Notes: generated from the letters alone by a model not told the origin. A DNA stretch of 64,000 nucleotides from Gammaproteobacteria bacterium HGW-Gammaproteobacteria-15 (GCA_002840125.1 PGZF01000001.1:1245237-1309236); one strand, 5' to 3'. Counted from the stretch's first letter, positions 1 to 8,266 are shown. Translations and numbers: made by a program.

Positions 1-5
1 ACCAG

Positions 6-524
6 ATGAACCGACGCAAATTTCTTTTAACCGCAGTTGGCGCACCACTGGCAGTGGCATTTGGCACTAAAGTGGTAGCTATGGCGCGGCACTACCCGCT
101 GGATGAACTGCTGGCGCAATTAAAACGCTTACCGGCAGCTAAACTGGCCAGCCACGGCAATTGGAGTGTCAGTAAAGTGTTTCAGCACCTGGCACAAAGT
201 ATCCGCTACTCGCGCCTTGGCTACCCGCAGGCGAAATCAGCTTTGTTTCAGTACACCGCAGGCGCGGCTGCATTAAGTGTATTCTCAGCCAGCGGCACTA
301 TGTCGCATCCACTGGATGAGCCTATTCCCGGCGCGCCGAAATTGGTAGATGCTGTACCTAACGACGTAGCACTGGCCGAACTGGTAACCGAAATTGAATT
401 GTTTATTGCCTGGCAAGGCGAATTAGCGCCGCATTTTGCTTATGGTAATCTGACCAAAGCACAATATTACAGGGCACATTACCTGCATGTGCAAAATCAC
501 CTGCAGGAAATTACGCTAAGCTAA
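6..524 (+). CDS. DUF1569/DinB-like protein with Tat-type leader
   Basis: A 172-residue protein. The N-terminus has a twin-arginine-like stretch (RRKFLL, residues 3-8) followed by an Ala/Val/Gly-rich hydrophobic segment to about residue 25, which suggests Tat export to the periplasm. The rest resembles the DUF1569 branch of the DinB four-helix family. Histidines fall where that family binds metal: FQHLAQS near residue 60 and an H-x3-H in HVQNH near the C-terminus. The ATG lies at the window edge, so upstream context is unseen. No enzymatic activity can be assigned. DinB relatives include thiol-dependent metalloenzymes, but that is family knowledge only. Confidence 0.75.
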   Translation: MNRRKFLLTAVGAPLAVAFGTKVVAMARHYPLDELLAQLKRLPAAKLASHGNWSVSKVFQHLAQSIRYSRLGYPQAKSALFQYTAGAAALSVFSASGTMSHPLDEPIPGAPKLVDAVPNDVALAELVTEIELFIAWQGELAPHFAYGNLTKAQYYRAHYLHVQNHLQEITLS

Positions 525-560
525 CGCTATACCCGGCGGGTAATGCCGCCGGGGCACGCG

Positions 561-920
561 TTACAGATACTGATAGGCTTTATCGCCCCAGCCACTGAGT
601 TTGTTTTGCTTAAAAATAAGCGGCGTGCATTCATCTTTGGTGGTTTTACCATCACTTTTTACATGATGAGTGCGATAAAACAGTACTTGCACCGTTTCAC
701 CGTCTTTATTAAACGACTCAGTAAAATCGGGCGTACCCAATAAGGTGCGTACGTCTTCTGCGCTGCTATTCAGTGCCAGGCGGTTAATCTGTTCCTGATT
801 ATACTGCTGGGTTTTCTTCCAGCTGCTGTCGTCATCCAACTCGTGCTTGCCTCCCACTGCAATCACACATCCTGATAAAGTAACTGCCAAGGCAGCGGCA
901 ACAAATACTTTTGCTAACAT
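561..920 (-). CDS. DUF3192 family lipoprotein
   Basis: A 119-residue protein with a lipoprotein signal peptide ending in the lipobox LSGC (Cys18), so it is predicted to be anchored to a membrane in the envelope. The mature part matches the DUF3192 pattern: a helix with NRLALNSSAEDVRTLLGTPDF, then QVLFYRTHH, then DECTPLIF. The LGTPD...FYRT arrangement resembles the SmpA/OmlA (BamE-like) fold. It is divergent from the gene at 1096 across 175 bp. A second family member, membrane-anchored instead of lipidated, lies at 7841-8266. Function unknown. Confidence 0.8.
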   Translation of the reverse strand: MLAKVFVAAALAVTLSGCVIAVGGKHELDDDSSWKKTQQYNQEQINRLALNSSAEDVRTLLGTPDFTESFNKDGETVQVLFYRTHHVKSDGKTTKDECTPLIFKQNKLSGWGDKAYQYL

Positions 921-1095
921 AATGATTTTCCTGTGTTGTTTTAATAATCAGCCGCAGCAGCGGCCTGTAATTATCCCAGCAAATGCCATGCCACAGATTA
1001 AAACAATATAAAACATGTACTTATAAAATCACCGCTACTATCTGTCGGCGCTTAGTGGTAAATTTCGCTATTAGTTAGTCAAACAGGCAAAAGCC

Positions 1096-1386
1096 ATGAC
1101 AGATCCCGTACAACTGTTACAACAAGTTGCCGCCCAGCTGCAACGTGAAGGCAAAACGCCCAGCCTGGCGTTGTTTCGTGCCCGTTTAGCCGGGCGTATC
1201 GCGCCACAACAGTTATTTGCCGCCTACCAGCAGTGGCGCAACAACCCGGTATTTGATAACACTACGCCAGGTTCTGAAACTGTACCTGCGCCGGCCACGG
1301 TTGAACATGCTGACGCTGCACTGGCGCAAACTCTGGCACGCATTGAAGCCAAGCTGGATTTACTGCTCAGCAAGCTGGATAAATAG
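1096..1386 (+). CDS. small hypothetical protein, KfrA-N-like pattern
   Basis: A 96-residue soluble protein. Residues 4-46 (VQLLQQVAAQLQREGKTPS...WRN) recall the N-terminal DNA-binding pattern of KfrA-type proteins: helix, GK-x-PS, helix, conserved Trp. The match is weak. A Pro/Thr-rich linker follows, then a leucine-heptad tail (LARIEAKLDLLLSKLDK) likely to form a coiled coil. It sits 2 bp upstream of the zinc-ribbon gene at 1389, so the two are probably co-transcribed. I do not recognise a named family. Confidence 0.65.
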   Translation: MTDPVQLLQQVAAQLQREGKTPSLALFRARLAGRIAPQQLFAAYQQWRNNPVFDNTTPGSETVPAPATVEHADAALAQTLARIEAKLDLLLSKLDK

Positions 1387-1388
1387 CC

Positions 1389-2168
1389 ATGTATCTGGCT
1401 GAACTGCAGTTTAAGGTAATAGCTGATACCGACTTTACTAGCGCCGAAAGTGCTATTCGCCGCTATATTGAAACCCTGATATTTAATGGCCAGGTGCTGG
1501 GGCGGGAATTTCCAACCGCTTGGCAGCAAGACAGCTTTAACAGCCGCATAGTGTTGCCGGATGAGCAGGCTTTACAACAAAAACAGCACAGAGCCAAAGG
1601 CCTGGATGCACTGCAGCAGTTAGCTAACGCAGGCCTGGCTTATCCGCAAGTCCATATTCTGGGGATGGATCTGATGTCGCAGCATAGCGATCCCTGTCAC
1701 AACGCAGATTTTTATATTCTGTACAGCCGTTTTAATGACACCTGCTCACCGGTACGCTGCGGTGAACATTTTGCGCCAGTGCCATTATATCGGCTGAACA
1801 CAGAAACGGCAGATCATGAACAGCTTATTCGCTGGCAGTTGCAATACCAAGCGCTGGACGAGATACAAATGCAGCAAACACGGGTACTGGTTAAAAGTGC
1901 AGAGCGCAGTTTGCAGCAGCTAAACAGCAGATTAAATAAACAAGGCCGGCAACTGGCACGCCGGTTAGAAAAAGCCAATAACAAAACGGTGTACTATGCG
2001 CTGTATAGCGGTAGCAGCAACAACTGTGAACAGGAACCGGATAAACCCTGCCCCGGCTGCGGCGGAAACTGGCGTTTAAAGCAGCCATTGCAGCAGTTAT
2101 TCGACTTTAAATGCGATAACTGCCGCTTGCTGGGTAATATTGCCTGGGATTGTCAAAGCCCGTCGTAA
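1389..2168 (+). CDS. zinc-ribbon protein, DUF2310 family
   Basis: A 259-residue cytoplasmic protein matching the DUF2310 zinc-ribbon family. The large N-terminal part is followed by a C-terminal ribbon with CPGCGG (about residue 219) and CDNC (about residue 241), two CxxC pairs for one Zn ion. There is no signal peptide. It begins 2 bp after the small gene at 1096-1386 and ends tail-to-tail with syd: the two stop regions overlap by 16 bp (2153-2168). Function is unknown in the family. Confidence 0.8.
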   Translation: MYLAELQFKVIADTDFTSAESAIRRYIETLIFNGQVLGREFPTAWQQDSFNSRIVLPDEQALQQKQHRAKGLDALQQLANAGLAYPQVHILGMDLMSQHSDPCHNADFYILYSRFNDTCSPVRCGEHFAPVPLYRLNTETADHEQLIRWQLQYQALDEIQMQQTRVLVKSAERSLQQLNSRLNKQGRQLARRLEKANNKTVYYALYSGSSNNCEQEPDKPCPGCGGNWRLKQPLQQLFDFKCDNCRLLGNIAWDCQSPS

Positions 2169-2719
2169 CTACAAGGTGCCAGCTGGCTGATAAAATCAGC
2201 CAGGTTGTCGGCCAGCTTTTCTTTTACTTCCTGCCCGACATGCTCAACAAACACTTCACCTGTGCTGTTAAGTACTGACAGCAAAATATCATCGTCTTCA
2301 GTGGTGGCAAAAAACACCGTTTCGCGCTGTTTTAACCGCCGTTTCATAATGATATGGCCGATAATGTTTTCCTGCAGCCGCTTTACATCATCGCTGTTCC
2401 ATACCATTAGCAGCAGCAGCTTGCCGCGGCTATGCTCAGCGGCCAGGCCCGCGCCATACTGTAACTGATAAAAGCTTTTGATATCCTGGTGTAACTCCAG
2501 CTCGAGTGCCTGCTCAACATTCGAAAAATCAGCAGGCGGCTGCTGCAATACCGGCTGCCATTGCACTTTGTCGTCCTTCGGTTCTGTAACCTGACAGGGA
2601 GATGGGCTTTGTGGATCGGCCCAGGTCGTTAATGCCAGCTGTTGCTGTTGATGCCACAGTACCGCACGCTGAATAAATTGACTGTAATTCGTTGCCAGAG
2701 CCACGCGACCTTCCATCAA
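2153..2719 (-). CDS. syd: SecY-interacting protein Syd
   Basis: A 188-residue cytoplasmic protein with recognisable Syd features. These are an early Trp-His-rich segment, the [24 protein letters not shown] stretch, and the conserved [26 protein letters not shown] block. Syd binds SecY at the inner membrane and is thought to monitor SecYEG integrity. A second Met directly follows the first, so the true start may be 2716. The gene is divergent from queF with only about 44 bp between start codons, so the two promoters must overlap each other or the coding sequences. syd-queF adjacency is also known in enterobacteria. Confidence 0.9.
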   Translation of the reverse strand: MMEGRVALATNYSQFIQRAVLWHQQQQLALTTWADPQSPSPCQVTEPKDDKVQWQPVLQQPPADFSNVEQALELELHQDIKSFYQLQYGAGLAAEHSRGKLLLLMVWNSDDVKRLQENIIGHIIMKRRLKQRETVFFATTEDDDILLSVLNSTGEVFVEHVGQEVKEKLADNLADFISQLAPCSYDGL

Positions 2720-2763
2720 ACTTTATGATAAACTTGCACCATTGTAACGCTAACTACGCCGTG

Positions 2764-3621
2764 ATGACAAAAACAGACATGACCAGCAGCCACTCAGAAC
2801 TTCTTGCCGGATTAAGCCTTGGTAAAGTAACCGCCTATGCCGATCAGTATGATGCCAGCTTATTGCAGGCAGTACCCCGCAGCCTGGGCCGGGATGATAT
2901 TGGTCTGGCCGCAACAGCCTTACCCTTTGTCGGGCAGGACATCTGGCACGGTTACGAGTTGTCGTGGCTTAATGCCAAAGGTAAACCTATGGTAGCATTG
3001 GCTACTTTTGTGGTGCCTTACGACTCAGCAAATTTAATTGAATCCAAGTCATTTAAGTTATACCTCAACAGTTTTAACCAAAGCCGCTTTGCTGATCTGG
3101 GCCAGGTGTATCAACATTTGCAGCGCGATTTATCGGCCTGTGCCGGTAAAACGGTAAAAGTCAGCCTGCATAACGTTAATGAGATTATGGCGTTTCAGCC
3201 TACCTGGATCCCAGGGCGCTGTATTGATGATCTGGATATTGAAATTACCCAGTACCAGTATGATGCCAGCTTACTGCAAACCCAGACTGATGCCGATATC
3301 GTTGAAGAGAAGCTGCACTCTCACTTACTTAAATCGAATTGTTTAATTACCTCCCAACCCGATTGGGCCAGTGTTTATATCCATTACCGTGGCAAAGCGC
3401 TGGATCACGCAGCCCTGTTACGTTATTTGATCAGTTTTCGCAGCCACAACGAGTTTCATGAACAATGTGTCGAGCGTATTTTCAGCGACATCTGGTCACA
3501 TTGTCAGCCCAGCTTTTTGTGTGTTTACGCCCGCTATACCCGTCGCGGCGGGCTGGATATTAACCCCTGGCGTGCCAGTGAACCCTGCACCCCACCGGCA
3601 ATTCGCTTAAGCCGGCAGTAA
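2764..3621 (+). CDS. queF: NADPH-dependent 7-cyano-7-deazaguanine reductase (preQ0 reductase)
   Basis: Reduces preQ0 to preQ1 in queuosine biosynthesis, using two NADPH. I start it at 2764 (an adjacent GTG at 2761 is possible), giving 285 residues, close to the ~282-residue long-form (YqcD-type) enzyme. The QueF signature [13 protein letters not shown] is at residues 93-105. The nucleophile lies in [14 protein letters not shown] (Cys193), with Asp200 the expected general acid. An in-frame upstream extension to 2692 would overlap syd and is not needed. No preQ1 riboswitch is visible upstream. Probably monocistronic. Confidence 0.95.
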   Translation: MTKTDMTSSHSELLAGLSLGKVTAYADQYDASLLQAVPRSLGRDDIGLAATALPFVGQDIWHGYELSWLNAKGKPMVALATFVVPYDSANLIESKSFKLYLNSFNQSRFADLGQVYQHLQRDLSACAGKTVKVSLHNVNEIMAFQPTWIPGRCIDDLDIEITQYQYDASLLQTQTDADIVEEKLHSHLLKSNCLITSQPDWASVYIHYRGKALDHAALLRYLISFRSHNEFHEQCVERIFSDIWSHCQPSFLCVYARYTRRGGLDINPWRASEPCTPPAIRLSRQ

Positions 3622-3630
3622 AGATGTAAT

Positions 3631-3782
3631 ATTACAGAAAGACTTTCAAAACCAAAAACATCCAATAAATAAATACCAACTAAATCAGTGAAATATAAAT
3701 CTGTAAATTTAAATTAACAGCAAAAAGTCTATAAAATCTGAAATAAGCACAGAAACATTACATACCGACTTTCAAAAACCAA
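3631..3782 (+). repeat. pair of ~25-bp direct repeats upstream of a sigma54-like element
   Basis: Two similar segments at 3631-3655 and 3757-3782, 126 bp apart, both start ATTACA and share an exact 11-mer GACTTTCAAAA followed by CCAA. They lie in a very AT-rich stretch after queF that has no other gene. If the element at 3809-3824 is a sigma54 promoter with a start near 3835, the repeats sit at about -55 to -80 and -180 to -205. That is where bacterial enhancer-binding proteins usually bind. This role is inferred. Confidence 0.45.
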
Positions 3783-3805
3783 TGTTTTCTGTTTAAATAT
3801 GCAGC

Positions 3806-3828
3806 GTCTGGCAGACGGACTGCCAGAC
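3806..3828 (+). promoter_or_regulatory. sigma54-like -24/-12 element coinciding with a 9-bp hairpin
   Basis: TGGCA (3809-3813) and CTGCC (3820-3824) place GG and GC 12 bp apart, exactly as in the sigma54 consensus TGGCAC-N5-TTGC, though four outer positions differ. The same bases form a perfect 9-bp inverted repeat, GTCTGGCAG-N5-CTGCCAGAC. The element could be a promoter, a 5' RNA stem-loop or an operator. A Shine-Dalgarno-like AAGGGATG and a short ORF follow within 35 bp. Confidence 0.4.
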
Positions 3829-3854
3829 AGTAGTTCCAACAAGGGATGCTGATT

Positions 3855-3917
3855 ATGCAACACCTGACCTCTGCTGAAGAACAAACCTGGTTACCTTATT
3901 ACCTGTGTAAAAAGTAA
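3855..3917 (+). CDS. candidate 20-residue small protein or leader peptide
   Basis: ATG to TAA encodes MQHLTSAEEQTWLPYYLCKK. A Shine-Dalgarno-like AAGGGATG lies at 3841-3848 and a strong intrinsic terminator follows 33 bp after the stop. The unit (promoter-like element, ribosome site, ORF, terminator) is compact and self-contained, which argues against chance. The peptide is not rich in one amino acid, so a classical attenuator is unlikely. It has no signal peptide or membrane segment. I do not recognise it, and the transcript may instead be a small RNA. Confidence 0.4.
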   Translation: MQHLTSAEEQTWLPYYLCKK

Positions 3918-3950
3918 ACCGGACAATAATAAAGATAAATCCCCCTGCTA

Positions 3951-3979
3951 CAGCAGGCCTTCGGGCCTGCTGTTTTTTT
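3951..3979 (+). terminator. strong Rho-independent terminator after the small ORF
   Basis: Perfect stem CAGCAGGCC, loop TTCG (an extra-stable tetraloop), stem GGCCTGCTG, then seven T. It isolates the 3800-3920 unit from the diguanylate cyclase gene downstream. Confidence 0.85.
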
Positions 3980-4037
3980 ATCTGCTAAAGCATTTTGCTT
4001 AAAACAGTGATCGCATTTATTACTTTTGCCGATATAC

Positions 4038-4059
4038 TTAAATCTAAACATAGATTTAA
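4038..4059 (+). promoter_or_regulatory. operator-like palindrome just upstream of the diguanylate cyclase start
   Basis: Perfect 9-bp inverted repeat TTAAATCTA-AACA-TAGATTTAA lying 23 bp before the chosen TTG start and overlapping a TATACT -10-like hexamer (4033-4038). A transcription factor here would occlude RNA polymerase. No cognate regulator is evident. Confidence 0.4.
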
Positions 4060-4082
4060 CAGCAAACCTTCAGGTGGTAGTC

Positions 4083-5633
4083 TTGCAAGACGACACACAA
4101 AAACAACTGGCCAATGCGCTTAAAGCACGTAAAGCGTTGGAAGATACCTATGAAGCCCAGTTTAAAATTCTGGCCCAGTTTGTCTCACGGCTGTCCCTGG
4201 CGTGCAAAGGGGTTGATGTCGATTTAGATAATCGGCTGGCAAAATTGCGAACCGAACTAAACCGCGGCACCGACTTGGAAAAACTGCTGCCGTTTATTGA
4301 AGCCACCAGCGACAATCTTAAGCTGTTAGAATCAAGGCATCAGGCCGATATTCAAAGCATGCAGCAGGGCCTGGCAGACGCCGGTAAGCTGCTGCAGCAA
4401 CAAAAAGGCCTGCCGGACCAGCTGCGCCGCGATTTACGCCTGTTATTGGGTAAAGTCGGCCAACCCTCTGCTACGGTGCATGCTTTTTTACCGCATCTCA
4501 CTGAACTGGCCAAACTGTATCAAAACGTACTGCAAGCCAAACAGCAACTGGCCGACAGCGGTGACAATGATGATGTACGCTACGGCCATATTTGCCGCCA
4601 AATCAGTGTCGAGTTAACCAACCTGCTAAGCGAGTTGGCGTTTGCCGAAGAAAGCGCTGCCGAAATTGATGCAATCCGGCTGAGTTTGCTGGGCAAACTG
4701 CCCATTGATGCCCTGCTGGAAGCCTGCTTAAAAACCATCGGCATTATTATCAGCAGTATTAACCGCGAGCGTCAGTCGGCTGAACATTTTTTATTAAAAC
4801 TCAATGATGCCCTGACCAGCGTGCAACAATCGGTGGTATCGTCGTTAAGTGCATCGACCGATTTGAAACAAAAGATGCTGGTGCTGAATCAGCAAATTGA
4901 GTTGCAAATTGATCACCTGAGCCATGTCAGCCAAAAGGCCACGTCGCTGGAACAATTAAAATTACTGGTCAGTGATAAATTAACTGCTATTACCGGATCT
5001 TTACGTGAAAAAGAGCAGCTGGAACAGCAGGAACGGCAGCAATTGCTGTTAACACTTGGCAATATGGAACAACGCCTCGGCGAGCTGGAAACAGATGCCG
5101 GCACTTTTAAGAAGCGCATTGCCGAGCAAAATTTCCGCAGCCTGCAAGACGCACTCACAGAAATACCTAACCGCGCGGCCTTTGATGAGCGCTACCAATT
5201 AGAAATTAAACGCTGGCAACGTTATAAAAAACCTCTTTGCGTGGTGCTGGCAGATGTTGACCATTTTAAAAACATTAATGATAGCTACGGCCACAGTGCC
5301 GGTGATAAAACGCTCAAGGTGATTGCTAAAACGCTGAAACTTAACCTGCGCGAAACCGATTTTATCGCCCGTTACGGTGGTGAAGAGTTTATTATGCTAT
5401 TTCCGGAAACTGAGTTAGCCGAACTGGAAAAGCGGCTTAACGCCTTGAGGGAGAAAATTGGCAAAATCCCTTTTAAATTCAAAAATGTAAATGTGCCTAT
5501 TACCATCTCATTTGGCGCAACCCGGTTTACAGAACAAGACACCAATCGCAGTGCTTTTGATCGTGCCGATGAAGCGCTGTACGAAGCCAAAAAAGCAGGC
5601 CGTGATAAAGTTATTCTTAAACCCGCCTCCTGA
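4083..5633 (+). CDS. diguanylate cyclase (GGEEF) with long coiled-coil N-terminus
   Basis: Makes c-di-GMP from two GTP. I prefer the TTG at 4083 because AGGTGG sits 5 bp before it; the in-frame TTG at 4026 has no ribosome site and lies before the palindrome. This gives 516 residues. The first ~340 are helical with many Gln/Leu heptads and no membrane segment, so the protein is cytosolic. The C-terminal GGDEF domain has DVDHFKNINDSYGH, the active-site GGEEF, and an upstream RETD inhibitory I-site five residues before it. It should therefore be active and product-inhibited. The N-terminal sensory role is unknown. Confidence 0.88.
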   Translation: MQDDTQKQLANALKARKALEDTYEAQFKILAQFVSRLSLACKGVDVDLDNRLAKLRTELNRGTDLEKLLPFIEATSDNLKLLESRHQADIQSMQQGLADAGKLLQQQKGLPDQLRRDLRLLLGKVGQPSATVHAFLPHLTELAKLYQNVLQAKQQLADSGDNDDVRYGHICRQISVELTNLLSELAFAEESAAEIDAIRLSLLGKLPIDALLEACLKTIGIIISSINRERQSAEHFLLKLNDALTSVQQSVVSSLSASTDLKQKMLVLNQQIELQIDHLSHVSQKATSLEQLKLLVSDKLTAITGSLREKEQLEQQERQQLLLTLGNMEQRLGELETDAGTFKKRIAEQNFRSLQDALTEIPNRAAFDERYQLEIKRWQRYKKPLCVVLADVDHFKNINDSYGHSAGDKTLKVIAKTLKLNLRETDFIARYGGEEFIMLFPETELAELEKRLNALREKIGKIPFKFKNVNVPITISFGATRFTEQDTNRSAFDRADEALYEAKKAGRDKVILKPAS

Positions 5634-5666
5634 CATGGCATTAACCTAATGTATAAAGGAGCACAT

Positions 5667-7025
5667 ATGCATGTGCAGTTAAACCCACTTGGGTCTATGG
5701 ATTTATTATCACAGCTGGAAGTTGACCATTTAAAGCAAAATACCCAGCAAGAAGCCTTCCGTTTATTTCGTAACTGCTGTTTGGCAGTGCTGAACGTGGG
5801 TAGCCACACCGACAGCTCAGCCGAAATTTATGAGCAGTTCAGCGATTTTGCCGTTAATCTGATCAGCCGCGAACGCGGCATTAAAATTGAATTATTTAAT
5901 CCGCCGCACAGCGCCTTTGTTGACGGCAAAATTATCAAAGGTATACACGAACACCTGTTTGCCGTACTGCGCGATATTCTGTTTTATCACAGCCGCTTAC
6001 AAAGCAGTAAAAGCTGGCTGGATCTAAACAACAGCGATCATATTACTCACACCGTATTTGATATTTTGCGCAACGCCCGTGTAATTGACGCCAGTAACGA
6101 GCCTAATATGATTGTTTGTTGGGGTGGCCACTCTATTAATGAAGTGGAATATAAATACACCAAAGAAGTAGGCTACGAACTGGGGCTGCGTGGCATGGAC
6201 ATTTGCACCGGCTGTGGCCCTGGCGCCATGAAAGGCCCGATGAAAGGCGCCACCATCGGCCACAATAAACAACGCATTAGCACTGGCCGCTACCTTGGCC
6301 TGACAGAGCCGAGCATTATTGCTGCTGAACCACCAAACCCTATCGTTAACGAGCTGGTGATCCTGCCGGATATCGAAAAACGGCTGGAAGCTTTTGTCCG
6401 GGTAGCGCACGGTATTATTATTTTTCCTGGCGGCGCAGGCACCGCAGAAGAGCTGTTATATCTGCTTGGCATTATGCTGCACGAAGAGAACCGGCAGCAG
6501 ACATTACCTATTATTTTAACCGGGCCAAAGCAAAGCGAGGCTTACTTTGGCGAAATTGCCAGTTTTATCGAAAATACCCTGGGTAGTGCAGCGTTAAAAC
6601 TGATCGAAATTATTATTGATGATGCCCCCGCAGTAGCGCGTAAGCTGAAGCTGGCCGCTGCCGAGGTACGGCATTACCGTAAATCTGTCGGTGACGCCTA
6701 TCACTTTAACTGGACACTGCAGATAGAACCTGACTTTCAGCAGCCTTTTATCCCGAATCATCAGAATATGGCCGCACTGGACTTGCACCTGGATCAAGAC
6801 AGCGCAACACTGGCGGCTAACCTGCGCCGGGCATTCTCCGGTATTGTTGCCGGCAACGTGAAAGACGAAGGTATTAAAGCCATTCGCCAACATGGTCCCT
6901 TCCAGATAAGTGGTGAGCCCAAACTGATGCAAATGATGGATACACTATTACAGGCTTTTGTAGACCAGGGCAGAATGAAGCTGCCTGGCAGCAAATATGA
7001 ACCCTGTTACAAGGTAGTACGCTAA
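5667..7025 (+). CDS. ppnN: pyrimidine/purine nucleotide 5'-monophosphate nucleosidase PpnN
   Basis: Cleaves nucleoside monophosphates to base and ribose-5-phosphate; the E. coli homologue is stimulated by (p)ppGpp. The start at 5667 is chosen because AAGGAG lies 6 bp upstream (5655-5660); an in-frame ATG at 5649 precedes that site. The 452-residue product matches the ~454-residue YgdH/PpnN family. It opens with PLGSMDLLSQLEVD, has VCWGGHSINE and TGCGPGAMKGPMKGA, and carries the LOG signature PGGAGTAEE. The C-terminus RMKLPGSKYEPCY is typical. It runs 1 bp into xni, the same neighbour as in enterobacteria. Confidence 0.95.
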   Translation: MHVQLNPLGSMDLLSQLEVDHLKQNTQQEAFRLFRNCCLAVLNVGSHTDSSAEIYEQFSDFAVNLISRERGIKIELFNPPHSAFVDGKIIKGIHEHLFAVLRDILFYHSRLQSSKSWLDLNNSDHITHTVFDILRNARVIDASNEPNMIVCWGGHSINEVEYKYTKEVGYELGLRGMDICTGCGPGAMKGPMKGATIGHNKQRISTGRYLGLTEPSIIAAEPPNPIVNELVILPDIEKRLEAFVRVAHGIIIFPGGAGTAEELLYLLGIMLHEENRQQTLPIILTGPKQSEAYFGEIASFIENTLGSAALKLIEIIIDDAPAVARKLKLAAAEVRHYRKSVGDAYHFNWTLQIEPDFQQPFIPNHQNMAALDLHLDQDSATLAANLRRAFSGIVAGNVKDEGIKAIRQHGPFQISGEPKLMQMMDTLLQAFVDQGRMKLPGSKYEPCYKVVR

Positions 7026-7026
7026 C

Positions 7027-7839
7027 ATGGCACACTTGCTGTTAATTGATGCGCTAAACCTGATACGCCGGCTTTACGCCGTGCAGGAGCGGCCATACCT
7101 GCCTGTAACCGACGAAGTGGCTGAGGGCACCAAAACTCAGATCATTCGTAATACAGAAAATATGCTGCGTCAGGCACTGGCAAGATTACAGCAAGAATTA
7201 ACACCAAGCCACGCTGTACTGGTATTTGACGGACGCAACAGCCTGTGGCGTAAAACGCTGTACGCTGAATACAAAGCTAACCGTAAACCCATGCCAACCA
7301 TTCTGGCAGATGCCCTGCCCGGCTTGCAGCAATGTGCTAAAACGCTTGGCTTTGACAGCGTGCAACAAGATGAATATGAAGCCGATGATATTATTGCCTC
7401 TATTGCAGTAAAGCTGGCGCAACACGGCCAGCAGGTGACCATAGTGTCAACCGACAAAGGTTTTTTACCATTACTAAGCCCGCATATTCAAATTTACGAT
7501 GCCTTTGCCCGTCAGCACCAAACCGAAGCAGCGGTGCAGCAAAAGTTTGGTGTCAGCACCACTCAACTGGTGCGTTACTGGAGCCTGGTGGGGGATAGCA
7601 CCAACAATATTCCCGGTGTAAATGGCATTGGCCCCAAAGGCGCCCATGATCTGCTGGCGCTGGGTGCTACACTGACCGAAGCACTGGAGCACCCGGATTG
7701 CCATAAAAAATTGCGCGAAAAGATTCTGCAGCATAAAGAACAAATTAAAGTTTTTATGCAAATTCTGGCATTAAAAACCGATGTACAGCTGGGGCTTAAC
7801 CTGCAGGATCTGCGGATCCAGCCCGTGGTTAGCGCCTGA
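7027..7839 (+). CDS. xni: flap endonuclease Xni (exonuclease IX-like)
   Basis: A 270-residue 5'-nuclease-family protein that processes 5' flaps in DNA. The N-terminal PIN-like fold has the first acidic residue in LLLIDALN, the arch lysines in KTLYAEYKANRKPMP, and the acidic cluster DEYEADDIIA. A helix-3-turn-helix DNA-binding segment (GVNGIGPKGAHDLL) follows. Length fits Xni (about 250-280 residues) and not the longer PolA nuclease domain. It is co-transcribed with ppnN (1 bp gap) and the DUF3192 gene starts 1 bp after its stop. Confidence 0.93.
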   Translation: MAHLLLIDALNLIRRLYAVQERPYLPVTDEVAEGTKTQIIRNTENMLRQALARLQQELTPSHAVLVFDGRNSLWRKTLYAEYKANRKPMPTILADALPGLQQCAKTLGFDSVQQDEYEADDIIASIAVKLAQHGQQVTIVSTDKGFLPLLSPHIQIYDAFARQHQTEAAVQQKFGVSTTQLVRYWSLVGDSTNNIPGVNGIGPKGAHDLLALGATLTEALEHPDCHKKLREKILQHKEQIKVFMQILALKTDVQLGLNLQDLRIQPVVSA

Positions 7840-7840
7840 T

Positions 7841-8266
7841 ATGATGCAAAAAGCCGCTTCTGTGGTTCAGCTTAAACTACGTAAATGGACCTGGCTTGGT
7901 ATTGGGCTGGCGGTGTACCTGTTGCTCACGGCTACAGTGTTTTTCTGCTATCAGGATGATGTCGATCAAATGACCTGGGTAGACCGGGAAGCCTTTAACC
8001 ATAAGCTGATAAGCCAGTATAAACTGACCGACAACCTGACACAGGACGACGTCATGCGGCGCCTTGGCACACCAGACATTACTGAAGCCGTGCTGCAGGG
8101 CAAAGATCTGTATCAGGTATTGTATTACCGCACCCACCGCAGCGTTGCAGATGGCATAACCACCGCAGATGAATGCACAGCATTGCTGTTTAAAAACCGC
8201 TACCTGCAAGCCATAGGCGAAGAAGCTGTGCAGCGCTACACTGTTATTAGCGGCCATGCAAACTGA
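7841..8266 (+). CDS. DUF3192 family membrane-anchored protein
   Basis: Start taken at the ATG immediately after xni (7841; MMQKAAS), giving 141 residues. One hydrophobic segment (about residues 19-38) should anchor the protein with its C-terminal domain in the periplasm. The domain is clearly paralogous to the lipoprotein at 561-920: NLTQDDVMRRLGTPDITE, YQVLYYRTHR, TADECTALLFKN. Unlike that copy it has no lipobox Cys. Its 3' end overlaps the next gene by 11 bp, implying translational coupling. Function unknown. Confidence 0.82.
   Translation: MMQKAASVVQLKLRKWTWLGIGLAVYLLLTATVFFCYQDDVDQMTWVDREAFNHKLISQYKLTDNLTQDDVMRRLGTPDITEAVLQGKDLYQVLYYRTHRSVADGITTADECTALLFKNRYLQAIGEEAVQRYTVISGHAN

Noticed and set aside
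543..743. 66-codon plus-strand frame
   Set aside because: Antisense to the DUF3192 lipoprotein gene, with no ribosome site or family resemblance.
2692..2763. N-terminal extension of QueF
   Set aside because: It would overlap syd and lengthen QueF beyond the family; the Met at 2764 fits E. coli length.
6024..6410. 128-codon minus-strand frame inside ppnN
   Set aside because: Shadow of a strongly conserved gene; no start signal or homology.
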